From NCBI RefSeq assembly GCF_040581485.1, contig NC_090135.1:6813001-6877000 (forward strand): a stretch of 64,000 nt of DNA, in the 5' to 3' direction. A program made the translations under genes and the position numbers. The first letter of the stretch is position 1. Each line of letters starts with the position of its first letter. The notes below the pieces were generated by a model. It was not told where the DNA came from. It saw nothing but the letters and a program-made list of their open reading frames with translations, and did not search any database. Positions 25,418 through 39,900 of the stretch are shown here, piece by piece. The DNA comes from Linepithema humile. Lineage: Eukaryota; Arthropoda; Insecta; Hymenoptera; Formicidae.

Positions 25418-28400
25418 GCGAGAGGAGTCTTCCACGGTTTCTTCAGTCCGCGCCGGTTTCGCCAACTCCTCCGTCGCCGTGACGAACGCCGAGGGCAGAG
25501 CGAGGGGGAGAAAGAAAGAGAAAAAGGACGAGGGAAAGGGGGCGAGGATGAAGGAAAGAAGGGTGGGAGCGGCGGGAGGAAACGCCGGCCTAGTGGAACA
25601 CGGCCTCACCTTGATGAAGACCATTTACGGAGCCTTGTAATAAGATAGTAACAGACTGCGAGCTCCTCCTCGGTCGTTCTATCTCGAACGTATGAAGAGT
25701 AGCAGCGCGCCTTCCTCTCTCGTTCGCTTCCCTTCGTTTCCTCTTCCTCCGCCGCGCTCCCGCTGCTACGCCACCACCGAGCCGCGCGTACTCTCTCTCT
25801 CTCTCTCGTTTGTTTTGTCCTATTTCGTTTCGTCTCGCTACATTTTCTAGCCTTTCCTCGATAGGCCGCGTCCAGCTGACGACGCACGCACAATGAGCGG
25901 ACCGGCGCGCGATGGGGTTCCCGCGGGGAGGCAAAGATCGCCTCGGAAGGATATCGAAGCGGAAAGATGCCACGGGAGGGAGAGATTCTTCCGCGTCTCG
26001 AGCGAAAAGGGACGCGACGGTCGCGGGTCCGGAATGTCGAGCCACATAGAAATATCATCGTTTCATTTCCAATTGCAGACACGCACTCGCCGGTCGCAGG
26101 TACATATCGCAGCAATGATCTCTTATCGTAATTAAGGATCATTGAGGATGTACCTAGCAATTGGCCGACGTTGCAGCATCAATCCGCTCCATCTTCTGAG
26201 ATATCAGTAATCTTCATATGGATGCGATTCCCACCGTTAGACCATCCGGGATATCCTCTCTCGGCAATCAGGCGCGCTTTTAATCGTTATTACAAGTACG
26301 CGACGTGGATGATGTTTCCCCATTATTAGCATATCGACGGCGGTGAGATGCGCCGGTGGAGCGAGCAATGATAAAGTTCGTCACGAAACCGTCCGCGGCT
26401 TAACGACGTGCCGTTTCGTGGGTGATTATCGCCGTTCCAAGGCTGTGACGAGCGTGCGGGAGCGTCGTCGCCGCGCAGCATTTGTCGTCCCGCCGTCGAA
26501 GGTGAGCCCGCGACCGACCGACCAGAAGTCGGCGGAGATCGTATCTTCGCCGTCTACACCGGGTAAGACAACTCCGCTGGCAACTGCGCTGGGCGGGTTG
26601 CGCCTCCTCGTGGTCCTCGCATCCGGTTCGCTCCGTCGTTACATTATTTCCCGCGCGCCTTGTCCCGCCGGACAAGAAGAAGTGATCTTTACTGGCGTGC
26701 AGCCGGGTTGCCTGCCGGCAACCTCACCGCCGGGACTATTTATACGGGCAAGGTGTCCCCCTGCACTCAATCACGGATCGCAATGACATTCCGTTGTGTG
26801 ACTCGAGCACCGGCCTGACATAGTCGTCGTGCTTTTTTGCTTCGTCGATCCTCCGCTACTTGGGGCTGCGTCCGCGACTGAATCTACGAACGAACGCGCG
26901 AGGTTGATTCGTGAAAAATATATTTCTTTCTTGTTTCGAAATTTGTCTCCGATTAGTCTTTCGATTTTCTGCAAAGCGTTGATTTTTTGCCCGTGAATTT
27001 TATTCGCGTCACCTTGTAAAATTATTACGTCATAAAGTCTTGTTTTTTGCTCGTCGCGACGAAACAATTTGATTTAAGTAGCTTACTTTAATCCCCCGTT
27101 ACGCGAGCGTAAGCCGCTGAGCGGTTAATAAAAATCGCGACACGTTCTCCGGACTTTTGCACACACTCGCGAGCGCTTCCTAGAACTTGAGAATCTCCCA
27201 GTGATCGTCCTACTACTTCCTTGTACTGGTTTCCTAGTCGGGACGTCTCGTACGCGATCTGGAAATCTCGTACAAGAAAACGGACTCTACCGTGACTCGC
27301 TAAGGCCATCGAGCGCGTTACTTCGGTAAAGCCCGGGCTGGCGCAGGTGCGCGTCCGCGTGTCCGTCTGGCAGGAGACAGAATCACCGTTTCTTTAAACT
27401 CACCTCCTGCCCCCGCACTGTGATCATTACAGTTCCTTCACCTCGACGTTACGCGGAATCTGCTCGCCGAGGACTTACCCTCCCGGGATTTCCCGAATCA
27501 TTCACCGTGGCGGCGGTATCTGACAAATCTGCGATCGTAATGTTTCCGTATTGTTCGCCAAGCACACACGCTTTATCAATTATCTCTCGCGTTCGCAATT
27601 TTTTTCAGAGGCAAACATTCGCCGGCGCGGAACGCTTCCACCGTGCGGCGGAAGAGAAAAACCTTCCCATGGCGTATTGGTGTTTACTTAACGTCGATTC
27701 CTCGCTAAGTGACACGGCACCCCGGCTTGTTAAAGGGCTCGCTTTTCCGGCTTACATACGGTGCGCGCGGCGCGCTGCCGCGTCGCATCGCGCCGCGCCT
27801 AAAGCAAACTCGGCTGTGTTTCAGGGGATTCCGTGTAAACGCAAGGCAAACAGCGCCTTGCGCCGGCGACGAACACCAGCTTCGAGAGTTTCCCGATGTG
27901 TACACAAGCGCATCGAGGGATGAAGGAAAGAGAGGCTTCTCGCTCCCACGCGCGGCCATTTCTCTCGCCGTCGTCGTCGTACGCTCGTCCTGCGCGGGGA
28001 CGCGCTGTTATGACTGCTATTATTATTGTAATTACTCCAGGACCTATGTACACGCGACGCACCGCGGCGTATTTGCATGAGATTCCGCGCTGGGCGTAGC
28101 CGGCGTGTCGAGATAGGCAGTATTTAAGGGCAGTAGCCGGACAGGCTCGCGTATGCTTTAAAAAGCCAACCGCAACGACGACGGCGGCATTGTATAGGGC
28201 TGACTTTCGCGTGAAACGCAACCGTGATTTCCGGATTTCTGCGCGGGAATATTAATTACGAGCGCCCGAGAAGCGCACCGGATAGCGCCGCGTATGCGAC
28301 GTAGGATTAAGCGGGAATGAGATCCCCGCGAAAATTATTACGGTAATAACCATAGGCGCGTCCGGTTCGCCAGCCGCTTTTACTATTTTCCACGCGAGTT

Positions 28401-29485
28401 ATGGGACGCGCGAGTTTATGAAGTCTATACGCTTTGCATCAACATCGGCGTTATCGACATCTGTTGATAATTATTGCACCGCACGTGAAAGACATATTTA
28501 TGTTACGCGCGTCGGCTCGTTATATTCGGCAATTATTTGCCGTATAAATCTGGCAAGTCTCTCGCTCACGGCTGACAATTTCCGCATTCGATCCACGCGG
28601 CGCGAGCGCGTGTCGGCAAATATTTGCAATTACTTACTCGTTTGGTCGTTCGCGCTCTCCTCAATCCTCCCACTATACTTCATCAAGATTCGAGAAGACG
28701 TTAAGATACTGTTGAGAGCGCCGCGAACTAATCCACCGTGGAACGAGAGACGTCCCAGTCGGGACATTCCGAAATCATCGTAGGTTGTGGCGTGTACAAA
28801 CAATCGTACAAGTTTGATATTCCGCGGTCCTGCGTAGAATATGTTACGAGAGAGATAAAAAGGCTTTATCTTCATACGTCGCGATAAAGATAAGATGCGA
28901 AAAATACATTTTATATATCTCATGGCATTATAAGCTATCGTAAAGCGCTGTTGTAAACGGTAAAGTGTATTTTCTTCCGGATACGCTCGATCACATTCCG
29001 GTATATACGCGTCACCCTAATCTAGAAGAGTGACGGCGGCAAATTCCAGCGATAGCGGTGCCAGACAACGTATTTACATACATCTAATACGTCTTATTTC
29101 TGGCCGCGACAATTATCATACCACTTTGCCGTGCTATTTGGAGCAGCGGCTTCGCGCCGATTATCGGCGGACCTGCCACTCGCGCCGGAGAACTTCTCAT
29201 TTGATAGGTGCGAAATGACGCCTAACCACAGTGGGGCTAACGTCACGCGATGGATTGATGGTAGCGTTGGGCGACCGGGCGATGAAAGCTCGAGCGGAGC
29301 AGCGGCTCCGCTGCGCTGCTGGAATACCGAGCGGCGGTGGCATCGGGCATCTTCTGCCCGCTTGGATAGGACGGGGAATGTCGGTACCGCTAGTTTGCAT
29401 AATAATTAATCACCGGTGCTCCTCATAACGGGCGACTTCCGCCGCTCCTTGAGATTGTGGCTAGGCTGTAGCAACCAATAATATC

Positions 29486-29514
29486 GCGGCGGCGGCGGCG
29501 GCGGCGGTGGCGGA
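29486..29514. repeat. CGG trinucleotide repeat
   Basis: A run of CGG units with one TGG variant, in presumed Tnc intron sequence. Confidence 0.85.
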
Positions 29515-29762
29515 TAGCCGGGCGAGAACCGGCTTTTAACGAAAATGCGAACGGAGGAAGGAAGAGAGAGTTGCTCGAGCGCGGGAATAATCGGGCATTA
29601 TTAATCTGTATATCCGCGCGGCATTCGATTCGGCTCGAGGTGAATCCTCGTCAGCCTTGCGAGGAAATCAGAGAATGATTAACAGAACGGAAAGATAGCG
29701 GACTCGCGGAATTACGTTCCTTATTTATTCGCCAAGTATTCGAACATGTGTGAAATCATTTT

Positions 29763-29787
29763 GAGAGAGAGAGAGAGAGAGAGAGAT
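29763..29787. repeat. GA microsatellite
   Basis: A pure GA dinucleotide run. Confidence 0.9.
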
Positions 29788-32700
29788 AAGAATAGAAATA
29801 AGAAAGAGTATCAATTTGCTTCTTCAACGCCCGAGGCTCGAAACGTCTGTTATGTTAATGCAGTTCATCGTGTTACCACGCCTTCGGTTAGATTTACCCG
29901 CAGCATTGTTTCTCCGTCCTCGCTGCAGAAGCGATTTTTCATCACATCCGCCGCATAATATATCACTCGTTTATCGGTATCGAGATGCTGTTCGATACAA
30001 CGAACGCTAGAAAGAATACACGGGATTAATTGAATTTCGCTACTTCGCCGGCGGGCTTACTGTTAACAGGATGTACTGGTTTCTGTTGGCAATATTATAT
30101 ATACGTTTGATTAAACGGCCGCGATTATGTTCGTACGGTAATTAAGTGGATACCGTTGTTGAGCGTTCGGAATCTCGAGATCGAAGATATTGTTCTCCAC
30201 CTCCTTTCGCCCCTTTATCGCCCCACGTAATTACGATGGCGCGTTACATATTCATCGATGCGATGCGCCGCAGCGTGTAACTCGCTTGAAAATTTGCCCA
30301 CGATCGCGCGATCGTGAGCAAAAGGATCATCGCGAGGACGTGATTAAGCCGGCTGGTTCCGAGGATGCAAAAAAATTCTAATCGAGAAGCGCGTTGGAAT
30401 TTTCGACTGGTCCATTAAATCGCGTGCGCCTTTCCAGGAATCTATCAACTCATTGGTTCATCTCGGCGGCCATTATCGCGAGAGAGCATCATCTTGAATT
30501 ATGCACTTGGCAGACGAGCACCTCCGCCGAGGGACTCGCTACTCGTTGAGGGAAGGGCACGCGCATAATTGATGGGCTTTAATGGGCTGAAGATTATAAC
30601 GTACCGTGTTTTAATTACCGTGATCGTGGCGTGTCTTCCTGTTATTACGCGGTCTGATGCGAAGTGGCGCGATCGAACGCGCCCTAAACTTTATGATTAT
30701 TCGCGACGATCTTCCTGCCGATAAATGTGATGGCGACACCATTCCGCTCGCAATCTTTGATTAACAATTACTCTCTGTCATAATAATTTACTACGCACAT
30801 TAGCTTTCAATCTCACGTGAACTTCTTACTTCGCGGTAATTCATGGTTAATGCACTCCTCGATCGACGTAATTGCCCCATCGCAACGAAAGTATGAGACT
30901 AATAATTCATATCCTTTTACCGCGCGCGCTTGCGCATACCATTCATAAATCGCGTTATAATATATATATATATATCAGAGGAGACCGGATAATTTCTTTA
31001 AATTTCCATTTTAATTCCGGCTCTTGTCGCGATAACACATCTATTCCATCAAAATTTAATAGACTTTTAGTCGGCGAAACGAAGAACCAATGTATGGCGT
31101 GTGCAAGAGACTTCGATAATATCTTAAACATCGCGTGACCACCTTCGCGGAAACAACATTTAGCAGTGGAGTGTACGCGTAATGAAAACGCGGTGCAAGA
31201 ATGGGCGCTACGTGCCGGACAAAACAGCCACTTATGGATTATCCGTGAAGAAGTCGTTGCATTCCCGAGGCCTTCCTCGTGTTTACACGAGCGTGGCATT
31301 TCTCGCTGGAAACTTGCCGCCAGCTCCGTTGGTTTGCTCTCAAAGGACCCGTTCGTGAGCAAATGGCGCAACAAACAGGAAAAGATTATCAATGTAGAGA
31401 AGAAAGCAGCATCATAAAATTACTTGTCAACAGTAAAAAAAAAAAAAAAAAAAAGAGGAGGATAGGGCGTTAAAAATTGAATATTAGCTTTAATATATTG
31501 CACTTTGAAAAAAAAATACAAACATAATTAAATTATACAAATAAAGAAAAAAAGGCGATAAGAAGAAAATAGATAACTTTGATATAAACAGAGAGTTTAA
31601 GTACCGCAGAAAGAGAAAATAAAATGAGAGGGAAACGGAAGCTGCTTAGCCTCGCGTAAATTTTTCCAGCATGAGGGGGAAAATGGAGAACACCGTGTAA
31701 GTACGTCGATTTCGTACCAACTAAGAAGCTCGGAAGCATGACGAGCGAACGAGGAACATGAGATTACACTTTAATTTTTTTTTATACGATATACGCTGGA
31801 GATACGCAGGCAGAGAGCTGGGTGCCCATAACGCAAGGAATTGCAAGCAACTCGGAGTCGAGTTATACGCGCGGTAATAATGTTTAGTTAATTGCAAAGT
31901 GGCAAGATCTCATGGTGTACGTTGCAGTGGCGAGCAAATATAAAACTATGAAAAGGAGTTTGAAAGGGAGCATGTTTAAAGCTCGTCCGCTCGGAATAGG
32001 CGATGCGTTTCGATTGCATATATAATATTTAACATGCTCTATCAAGATTAGCAACTGCTAACGGCATTTTACGACTGAATTCTTATGCTAATCACGTGAT
32101 TTGCGATGAAATCTACTTAAACAAGCCGGTTACTTGTAATCATGTAATTATTTTGTTGTAAAAAAAAAAAAAAAAAAAACATAAATCTAAAAAACGTTAA
32201 TGACAACATTACGAAACATTAATTAAAACATTACAAAAATTAATATGAATTAATTCATGCAATTATTCGTTGCAAGGTGCTAACGTATTAAAAAGTGTGA
32301 ACGTAGGATCTTTTTAAATGATACAAACGTACATTTATTTATTTATTCGCTGCGTGTTTAGGCGGAATAAAGTAAGAAGCGGAGAAAATTGAGGAAGATG
32401 CGTATCTAGCAAGGCTGTGGGCGAGGAAGATGCGTCTTTCTATGGGGTATTACGATATCGATGAAACAGGCGCATCTTGCGGTAATGCGCGTTATTACGT
32501 GCTGCCGAGCAAACCGGCGATCGATGGAATGATTGGCCGATCAATCGATCGACAGCGAGGGGACGTTTCAATCGCGACTAGTAGATGGTAGGGAGTACCT
32601 ATACAATCTGTGCCGCAATGGGTTCTGAAGTTTCTCATAGCACGGTCGAACGGTTGACATCGCCGAAAAATCGGATAAACGGAACTATTACGTAAAAACC

Positions 32701-33972
32701 GATTAATCGATACGCCGAGAGTATTTTTATATTCCAGCGAGGAATGTTTAATGCATTTTATCCGATTTTTATCGTGTTTTCTCGTTTCGATTATTTTGAA
32801 GTACGCGAAGAATAATTTATTACTAATTGTATAAAATTAAAATCTAACTTTAATCCCAAGTTATTGCTACAGCCAAAGCAAAGCCGCTTGGCTTTGAATA
32901 CCTTTCTCCGAATCTCGAGACCCAATAAAATCGGATCAAAAAATATCCCGTAGCAATAATAAAAGAATTCAACCGCAACTCGCAAAGAGTCCGTGAGTCA
33001 TCGTTGAATCAGCAATTGAAAAGGTTCCGCGGTGGAGAACGGGCTTTACATTTTCCTTATTCGCAGAAACCGACCGATAAAACGTGTAATTGCGCGAAAT
33101 TCGCGGAGATCGGCGGCAGGCAAGATGCGATCCGCCGACCCGATGCGATGCGAACGCTCCTAATATGGGCGAGGGTTGCGCCGTTCAATTCGCGGGGGAA
33201 CACGAGGAGTCCGGGTGGTTTATCCTGCGCGGCGCGTAATTCTAGCTCAGGTAGGTCTATAAATAGAGGCCGTGTACATGTTGCTGACCTGTTGCTCGAG
33301 AACACCCTCGTGTGAACGCCGAGGCCCTGAGTAATCGAACCCCGTTGTTCCGAGAGTATCTTCTCTCCTCGTGCCGCCGCCTCACGTACCATCGTTCGTG
33401 CCCAAAAGCACACGGCGCGCCGCGCCGCGCCGAGCCGAGCCGGGCCGCGCGCGCGCGCCTGGGAGAGGTCATTAGGCGTAATGAATACCCGATAGTCCCT
33501 TAACTCGCAATATAATCGCTTCGGGGAACTCCAAACACGACCACGGGTATTCGGTGTTCTGTGCGCGCCGGAGCCCCGCGCCGCGCGATAATGACCGCTT
33601 CGCGCAGCCTTGTTGCGAAATTTCCACGATGGCCACCGCGTGATTATGAAGGACATGCGACCTCGCTGAGAGATAATCCGCTAGAGATTCGACGTGTGCG
33701 CAATACGCAAATAATATACGCAGGAAATTTATACAGTACACGCTTCGCTAGAATCAGTGCCCGTGACGCGATTTCTCGAGGACTCCTTCAAACGGCAACG
33801 GTCGGGTCTCAAGTCGGATTGCCCGCTGATGATCGTATAACAAGATCCTCGCCTGTCGCCGCGCTCTGAGACTGTTCAGTTCTTGGCACGCGGAAGTCAC
33901 CTCCAGGACCGACAGAACACGAGGATTTCCTCGCGTGCCAAACTCGGTGTGCGACCGCGGCGTATATAGGCA

Positions 33973-34003
<31 letters not shown>

Positions 34004-37000
34004 AGAAAAAAAATGGGGGGAAGCGTGGGCGTTTCCGCTAATTGCCATAATCAACCGTGGTAGAGTTCTCAGGGTCGTACAGAGAGCGCGGGTTAGAAAT
34101 ATTTCTAATGATAGCGGGATCGCGCCGCGCGGAACTTGATCGTTCCGCGAAGAAGGCATTATTCGTTCTGTAATTCGCATGGAGTCATACGCTATCGAGT
34201 CGCGCGTGATACGCTATCGACCCGCCTCTTTGATCCCGCGATCCTTTCGATTTCCCCTCCACCTCCTCCTCCTCCTCCTCCCGCCCGGCGTTTGCACTCA
34301 TAAGCTGAAAAACGTGCGCCGTGTTCGTGGACAGTCGTTCCGAGCCCGCGCGCTTCTTTCGCTCGTTTGTCGGGACTCGCCGCATCAGATACCACACGCG
34401 GATTCGTCCTGCGCGATCCTTCCACCAACTTCCTCCGCGCCGGCATTCAAAGCGCCTTTCCTATTAACGGAACTGAAATTACGACTGTTGCACCGTGTCC
34501 CGCTAAGGACCAGAGATCATCGTACAGTACCGGCAACGAAGTGGAGAGCTCGTGTCTCTCACGATTTTCTTTGTACGCGGCTATGTAATTTTATACTCGC
34601 CCAAAGATTCCTCGTTTATTTTCTCGGCTTGCCGATTTTATCGATAGCGTTGTCTTCCTTTCGCATTAATCAAAGCTTTATTTGTGCATCTTAAGATATT
34701 AGATTTCCCGAGAGAGCCATTCGTTTCTTTTTCTACGTGGTTCACTTTAATAAGAAACAAGCAGACCTTTTTTATTAATTTAATATAAATAAGAAATCGA
34801 GATGCGAGCTGTAAAATCTCTATCCTGATTTCTAGCTTTAAATTCAATATAGACATAGCGATACGTGTTCGTTTCTACATCTCTCTCAAGGACACGACAA
34901 AGGCATTATTAATGCACGCCAGACCGGCATACTGTTATGCCAATAAAGCGCTCGAGATGAACTAGTACTCGCGCTGTCAATTATCGGGTTTTTAGTCGTC
35001 GAAACTCGCCTAGTCCTCAAAGAAGATGAAGCAGCACGTCGGCGGCTCGAGCATCGGATATCCCTTTTACGAGAGGCGGACAGGTCCGTTATTCATTCCT
35101 CGACTCGTACGATACCCTACGCGAACCAAGTACCACCTTGCCGGAAGTACGCGCTTTCAGTCGCCGGAGCATTTGTTGTCATAAATTGTTAACCGCGTCA
35201 TTACTCGCGCGGGACATCGTAAATAAAACAATATCGCAATTGTACAAATCAATTTCAGAATTTTTAACTGAACGTTTCGAGAACCCGACGGCTGAAAAGG
35301 TACGACTGCAAGATTAAGCAGCTTCTTACACCCATATAAATTGATACCTCGCGCGATCGCGCGATCAGTTTCCGCTCCTCCGACCACGTTGCACACCGCT
35401 GGTTATCGAACCGTGGATTTGCATAATGCGCGTCGCGCGAGACGCGTGATCAAATTAGCCGACGCGTGCCGACGACGACGAGTCGAGCTGAAATACCGCG
35501 CTCAATCGCTCTGTATGCAGATTTAAGCCGCCGAGCCGCTCCTGCGCGGCGGCGGCGATGCGTCTCCCTCGCGAAAAGTCGGTCGATCCGACTAGCTGCA
35601 ATCTGATTAGCGAACGGCCGAGTAAAACCGGGACACGGTATCCACGACGCGAGCTTCGCCCACGGTCCCCTTCGCCGCTCGTAGTATAAGGAGTTTCTTC
35701 CCAGGTGAAGGTAATCATATTCCGCGTTCCACGGTAATGGTGAACGAACGCAGCCTCCGGGCTGTAACGGAACCTCTGCCACCAGCCTGCACCCCGGCCT
35801 CTGTGTCGGGTCTGTGGGTGCACCTAGCTGCGCCTCTCTTTAAGCCAAACTCCTATGCTGCCGCAATTATCGCACGACCGGCTGTTATCTCGGCAAGCGG
35901 CGCTCCTCCCCCCTCACGATCGTTATCGTTGCCATCCTGTTTCCAAGCGCGGACAAGGCGGACTAGCCTTTGAACCCGACCTAACGTCGCGGCCCGGCTG
36001 GCACCGGCCGCCAATATACAGCGCGAATGCTAATAATAATTAATTTGCCGCTATTCACAATTCAATGAATAGTTGGCCATTGGTGGTTGGAAATTTCGCA
36101 TCGTGAAAAGGGATACCGTTGCGGTCGCAGGCGCTCGATAGCGATCGTTATTGTTATTAGTCGGCGAAATGGTTACTTCAGCGCGAGCGTATTACGCTCG
36201 CACGTTAATCACTCGCGGGATAATTATGATGCATTAATTAGTGGATTAATTAGAGCGGAGGTGTTTGCGTTACTTCGGCGTGAGCACGAATCGCTCTAGT
36301 TGTTGTTGTCGGCAGGTAGTTGCTCGCTTTTCTCAGTTTTGTCCAACATAATTTCATCGTGAGCGTGAAAGTAAAATCGTGCCTCTCTTCGCTTCGATTC
36401 CGTTGACGATGCAGTTTGTTCGATGCTATTTTTACTCGCGTAAACTGTTTTTGGCGACGCTTGAACAAACGTGTAGTGCGTTAAAAAATAGAAAAATTTT
36501 CGCGATTGTTACAATTGAAACGCAAATTGCGCGTGGCTGCATGGAATACTTAAACTCGTTAATGTATACGTTTATTCGAAACGAGTCAAAGACATTGATC
36601 GTAAATTATGCGTTCTTCGGAATATGTAATTCTTCGACGTTGAGAAGTTATGTCACTTTCAATGGATATTCTTTATAATAATTCTCTCTAAATAAAATCG
36701 ATATACAAACACGAAATATCTATCATAGGAAAAAAGTTGCGATATTTTTAAAATTAAATATTACGAAATATTGTGTTTGAACGGCAGAATTGTTGCGCAA
36801 TCGTGTGCAGATCGAAAAATGCCTCTCTATATTTTGAGTAATCTCACGTAAAACCATAGTAAATTATAATTGGCGACTCGGAGAAGAGTGGGTCCCGTTA
36901 CGAGCGGGCACTCGAGCCACGAGTTAAGAGGGTCCGGAGAGTCAATGGTTTCCAGCACGTACATACATAGCACGTACGATCGATGATCGCGCGCGTGCTG

Positions 37001-38223
37001 TAACCGGAAGACGTCATCGCCGACAATTACGACCAGATCGAACGTTAATTTATTGGCGACAAACGTGCCGCGCGCCGGTACGGACGCGACGCCACCAACC
37101 GCCGTCTGCAAACGATACACTCGGATGCGCGTCGCGCTTTATAAACGCATGCATCCGAAGACACGGTGCCTTCCGTCGCGGCGCGGCCGTATCGAGAGCG
37201 CAAGTGGAATTAGTCTCGGTTCGACGGACGCGCCTACCGCCGCCCGATCCTGAACGAGCAAGATGGAAAGTAATGCACCTCGCGACGAATCAGGGTGAAT
37301 CGACGGGAATGCCGATCGTGCCGTGGCGAAGAGAGAAAGAGAAAGACAAAGACAGGTGGAGCCGGGCCACAGCCAGACCGATATTTCCATTCACAACGCG
37401 TCGCCACGGGTGTGTCGTTTCTGGGTTGCAAACACATCGTTTCTGGGTGTCACACACACGCGCTCACGCACCGAAACGTGATACGAGAGCAATGCGGTCT
37501 TATCGCGAGCCACTGTAGTTCGCGGAAAAAATGGAGACGTAAAAATTAAGAAAGACTAATTGATCGCTGAGCTATTAGGCACTCTTTTAATTCCTTTCAA
37601 TTTTAGCATTTTCTGTTTGTTACGTATTTCGTCTAAAAATCATAGAAATAATATTTAAGCTGCAAAACACATCCCTTAATTTTGTGTTGAATAATTTTTA
37701 AATACTTCGAGCACAGCGTACGGCGGAAGCAAATAAGAGGAATAAGAATGCAACCGTGCAAATTTAGACGTTACGAACGGATTATCACCGCGAATGGAAG
37801 ACGTTACAACGACAGCTCGAACAGTGCGCATTTCACTCGGCAAGTTCGCGGAAGGAATTCGCAAGCGAATGCCTTTTTCACGGCGATCCGACCCTGAGCA
37901 TTTCAACTGAGAAGGTGTAGAGGTGTACGCGTGTATTGACGGTATGCGCTCATATCCATTCACCGAATTCCCCTGTTCAATGGGCCGTACCGTGAATACG
38001 CAATGACGTAAGGGTCCCCGTTGCTTCGCAGGAGAACCTCAGCGCATCGCGGGGTCCGCGCCGTGCCGCGCCGACGCGTCTCGCATCGCGTAGAAATATC
38101 TCGCAGATTTATCCATTGGCGCGAGATTCATTACGATCGGCCGGAATGTAATTTATTGCGCGGCTAGCATGAAACGGACGTTAACGAGCGAGCGCGAGTT
38201 TAGGTGTCGCGGCTCTCGCATCG

Positions 38224-38263
38224 CTTCTTCTTCTTCTTCTTCTTCTTCTTCTTCTTCTTCTTC
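38224..38263. repeat. TTC trinucleotide microsatellite
   Basis: About thirteen uninterrupted TTC units, giving poly-Lys on the opposite strand. It lies about 0.85 kb upstream of the proximal Tnc promoter. Confidence 0.95.
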
Positions 38264-38612
38264 GCCATCTCCTCCTCTGAACTACAATGAGCTGCCGGTG
38301 GATGTTGCCAGGGGAAGAGTGGCAGCAGAGGAATATACGTAGGGGAAAAGATGAAGTCGACAGGTAGAAGAGAAACTACATACGCGCGCTTGCGCACTTC
38401 TCTCTTTTATCTCGGTACCGCTTTGTATTAGGCCGCTGTCGCGCGGTTGGTATGCGCCGCCGGCTTCGCCAAAGTCCTCCTTTTCTTCCTGTCCGGAGAA
38501 TTCTTATTTTTCCGCCATCTCCTCCTCCTCCTATCGCATTTACCGGCTAAGTCAGTGCTTCTAAGTAATTTCTTTCGGTCAGGAACCCGCAGATACGATC
38601 GTCGGTTACCCC

Positions 38613-38656
38613 CTTCCTTCCTTCCTTCCTTCCTTCCTTCGTTCCTTCCTTCCTTT
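38613..38656. repeat. TTCC tetranucleotide microsatellite
   Basis: About eleven TTCC units with one GTTCC interruption, about 0.45 kb upstream of the proximal Tnc promoter. Confidence 0.93.
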
Positions 38657-39091
38657 TCCCGCGCTCCGGAACGAAGGGAACGTAAACGCGCCGTTGGTCA
38701 ATTTTATGGCCCTTGCTTAAAAATTAAGCGGTTTATTGCAAACTTTTTGTTGCTCGCGCTTTTTCGCGCGCCCTTCTCCTTATCGGGCCAGCGGGCTCTG
38801 AACCATCCGCGCTGGCCAGCGACACGAATGGAGGAGGGTTGAGCAAACACGCGTGCTCATTCCCACGCACCCACGCCTCTCAACGCCGGCTCACGCTCCA
38901 GGTAGACGGACGAATCGCATTTAGCCTCCTGCCGCGACGCGAATGCGTCAGATGTTTTCTCGCGTTGCAAATTTCGCGCCTTGACTCTGACACGATGATA
39001 CATTGTACCTCGGGCTGATTCTACCAGCGCTGATTAACTCTCCCGCGCTAGAATTTAATCGACCAACTCTTTCTAGAGACGCCTCGTGGTG

Positions 39092-39128
39092 CCGGCTATA
39101 AATAGACAGCGCGATGGACAATTCAGTT
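39092..39128 (+). promoter_or_regulatory. Tnc: Proximal core promoter of Tnc (TATA box plus initiator)
   Basis: TATAAATAG starts at 39097, and an exact arthropod-type initiator TCAGTT lies at 39123-39128 with its A at 39125, 28 bases from the first T of the TATA box. This is close to canonical insect spacing. It is some 680 bases upstream of the Tnc start codon. It looks stronger than the distal candidate near 18.6 kb and could be an alternative or the sole promoter. Focused TATA promoters suit a gene induced in restricted tissues or stages. Confidence 0.6.
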
Positions 39129-39394
39129 AATATATTATATTCAGTGGTGAATGAGGTCGCTTCGTGCACGGTACATAAATTCATTAAAAAAAAAGAAGAA
39201 AAGATCGGTCAAAGTGCAAAAGTGCATCTGGCTCGATTCCAAGCGCGGCTACCGTGCCCGCACAGCTGTTAGATCACGGCATCAGTTACGTGGTAGAATG
39301 CCACGTGACGAGATAGACATAGCTTTGAGCTGCGTCATGATGGAATAGATAAGCGTACAATAGCTCGTTATACTTTCACGCGTATGCAGATAAG
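39125..39394 (+). other. Tnc: Candidate 5' UTR exon from the proximal promoter
   Basis: Starting at the initiator A, the transcript could run to 39394, where ATAAG is followed by GTGAAA, a moderate donor. It would splice to the acceptor at 39787/39788 across a 393-base intron. Other donors are possible (for example near 39150), or the leader could be unspliced. The exact 3' edge is uncertain. Confidence 0.3.
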
Positions 39395-39809
39395 GTGAAA
39401 AAAATTCGCAAAGCTGTCTGAGTAGATTTAAACTCCGGCTTGAGCGGTCCGGAACAATCGCATTCGTGACATAATGAATCAGGCGCCATTGATGTTTACA
39501 TTGAGATACTTTAATATCGTTCGTTAGCAATTGATGACTATCAAATGCTTGATTAAACGAAGCGAATTTTAATGAAATTTAAATGAAAACATTTTTGTGA
39601 AGATGCCCCGTATTATTAATTAATCATCAAACAATATCATTTGGTTTTATCTGTTTAATAAATTTTGTAAAGACTGGATTATTTTATATTGTGATGACTC
39701 TGATGTGGCCGCGCAAGAGATCGGAGCTTAGTTTGCGTTCGCGCACGGATAATACAAGCTAACGAAAGCATCATTTACGTGTTGCAGGGTACGGAAGAAG
39801 AGTGCCGAC

Positions 39810-39900
39810 ATGTCGGCGTTGAACGCCGCGCTTTGTAGACGCGGGATTATCCTCTGGCTGGCCGCCGTCCTACTGCTGGCGTCACGATCCACGCATTCTG
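39810..39900 (+). CDS. Tnc: Tnc coding exon 1: signal peptide
   Basis: The acceptor GTTGCAG ends at 39787 and the start codon is at 39810. The exon encodes a short basic N-region (Arg-Arg at residues 10-11), a hydrophobic core (about residues 13-24) and a polar end, with likely cleavage near THSA. It ends in TTCTG followed by a GTGAGT donor and leaves phase 1. Confidence 0.85.

Larger units (their letters stand above)
18996..39091 (+). other. Tnc: Presumed long first intron of Tnc; no coding exon found
   Basis: If the distal promoter serves Tnc, this whole stretch is intron 1. I find no exon with both good splice sites and a coherent frame. It holds microsatellites, long A or T runs (for example about 23177-23199 and 32160-32179), TATA-like motifs without matching initiators (for example TATAAATAG at 33258-33266), and a possible transposon remnant near 21690-21815. 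The open frames present (up to 199 codons) look like chance frames in CpG-rich sequence. Confidence 0.45.

Noticed and set aside
33057..33656. 199-codon minus-strand frame with a nearby TATAAATAG motif
   Set aside because: The TATA-like motif is on the plus strand and lacks an initiator at the right spacing; the frame has no domain.
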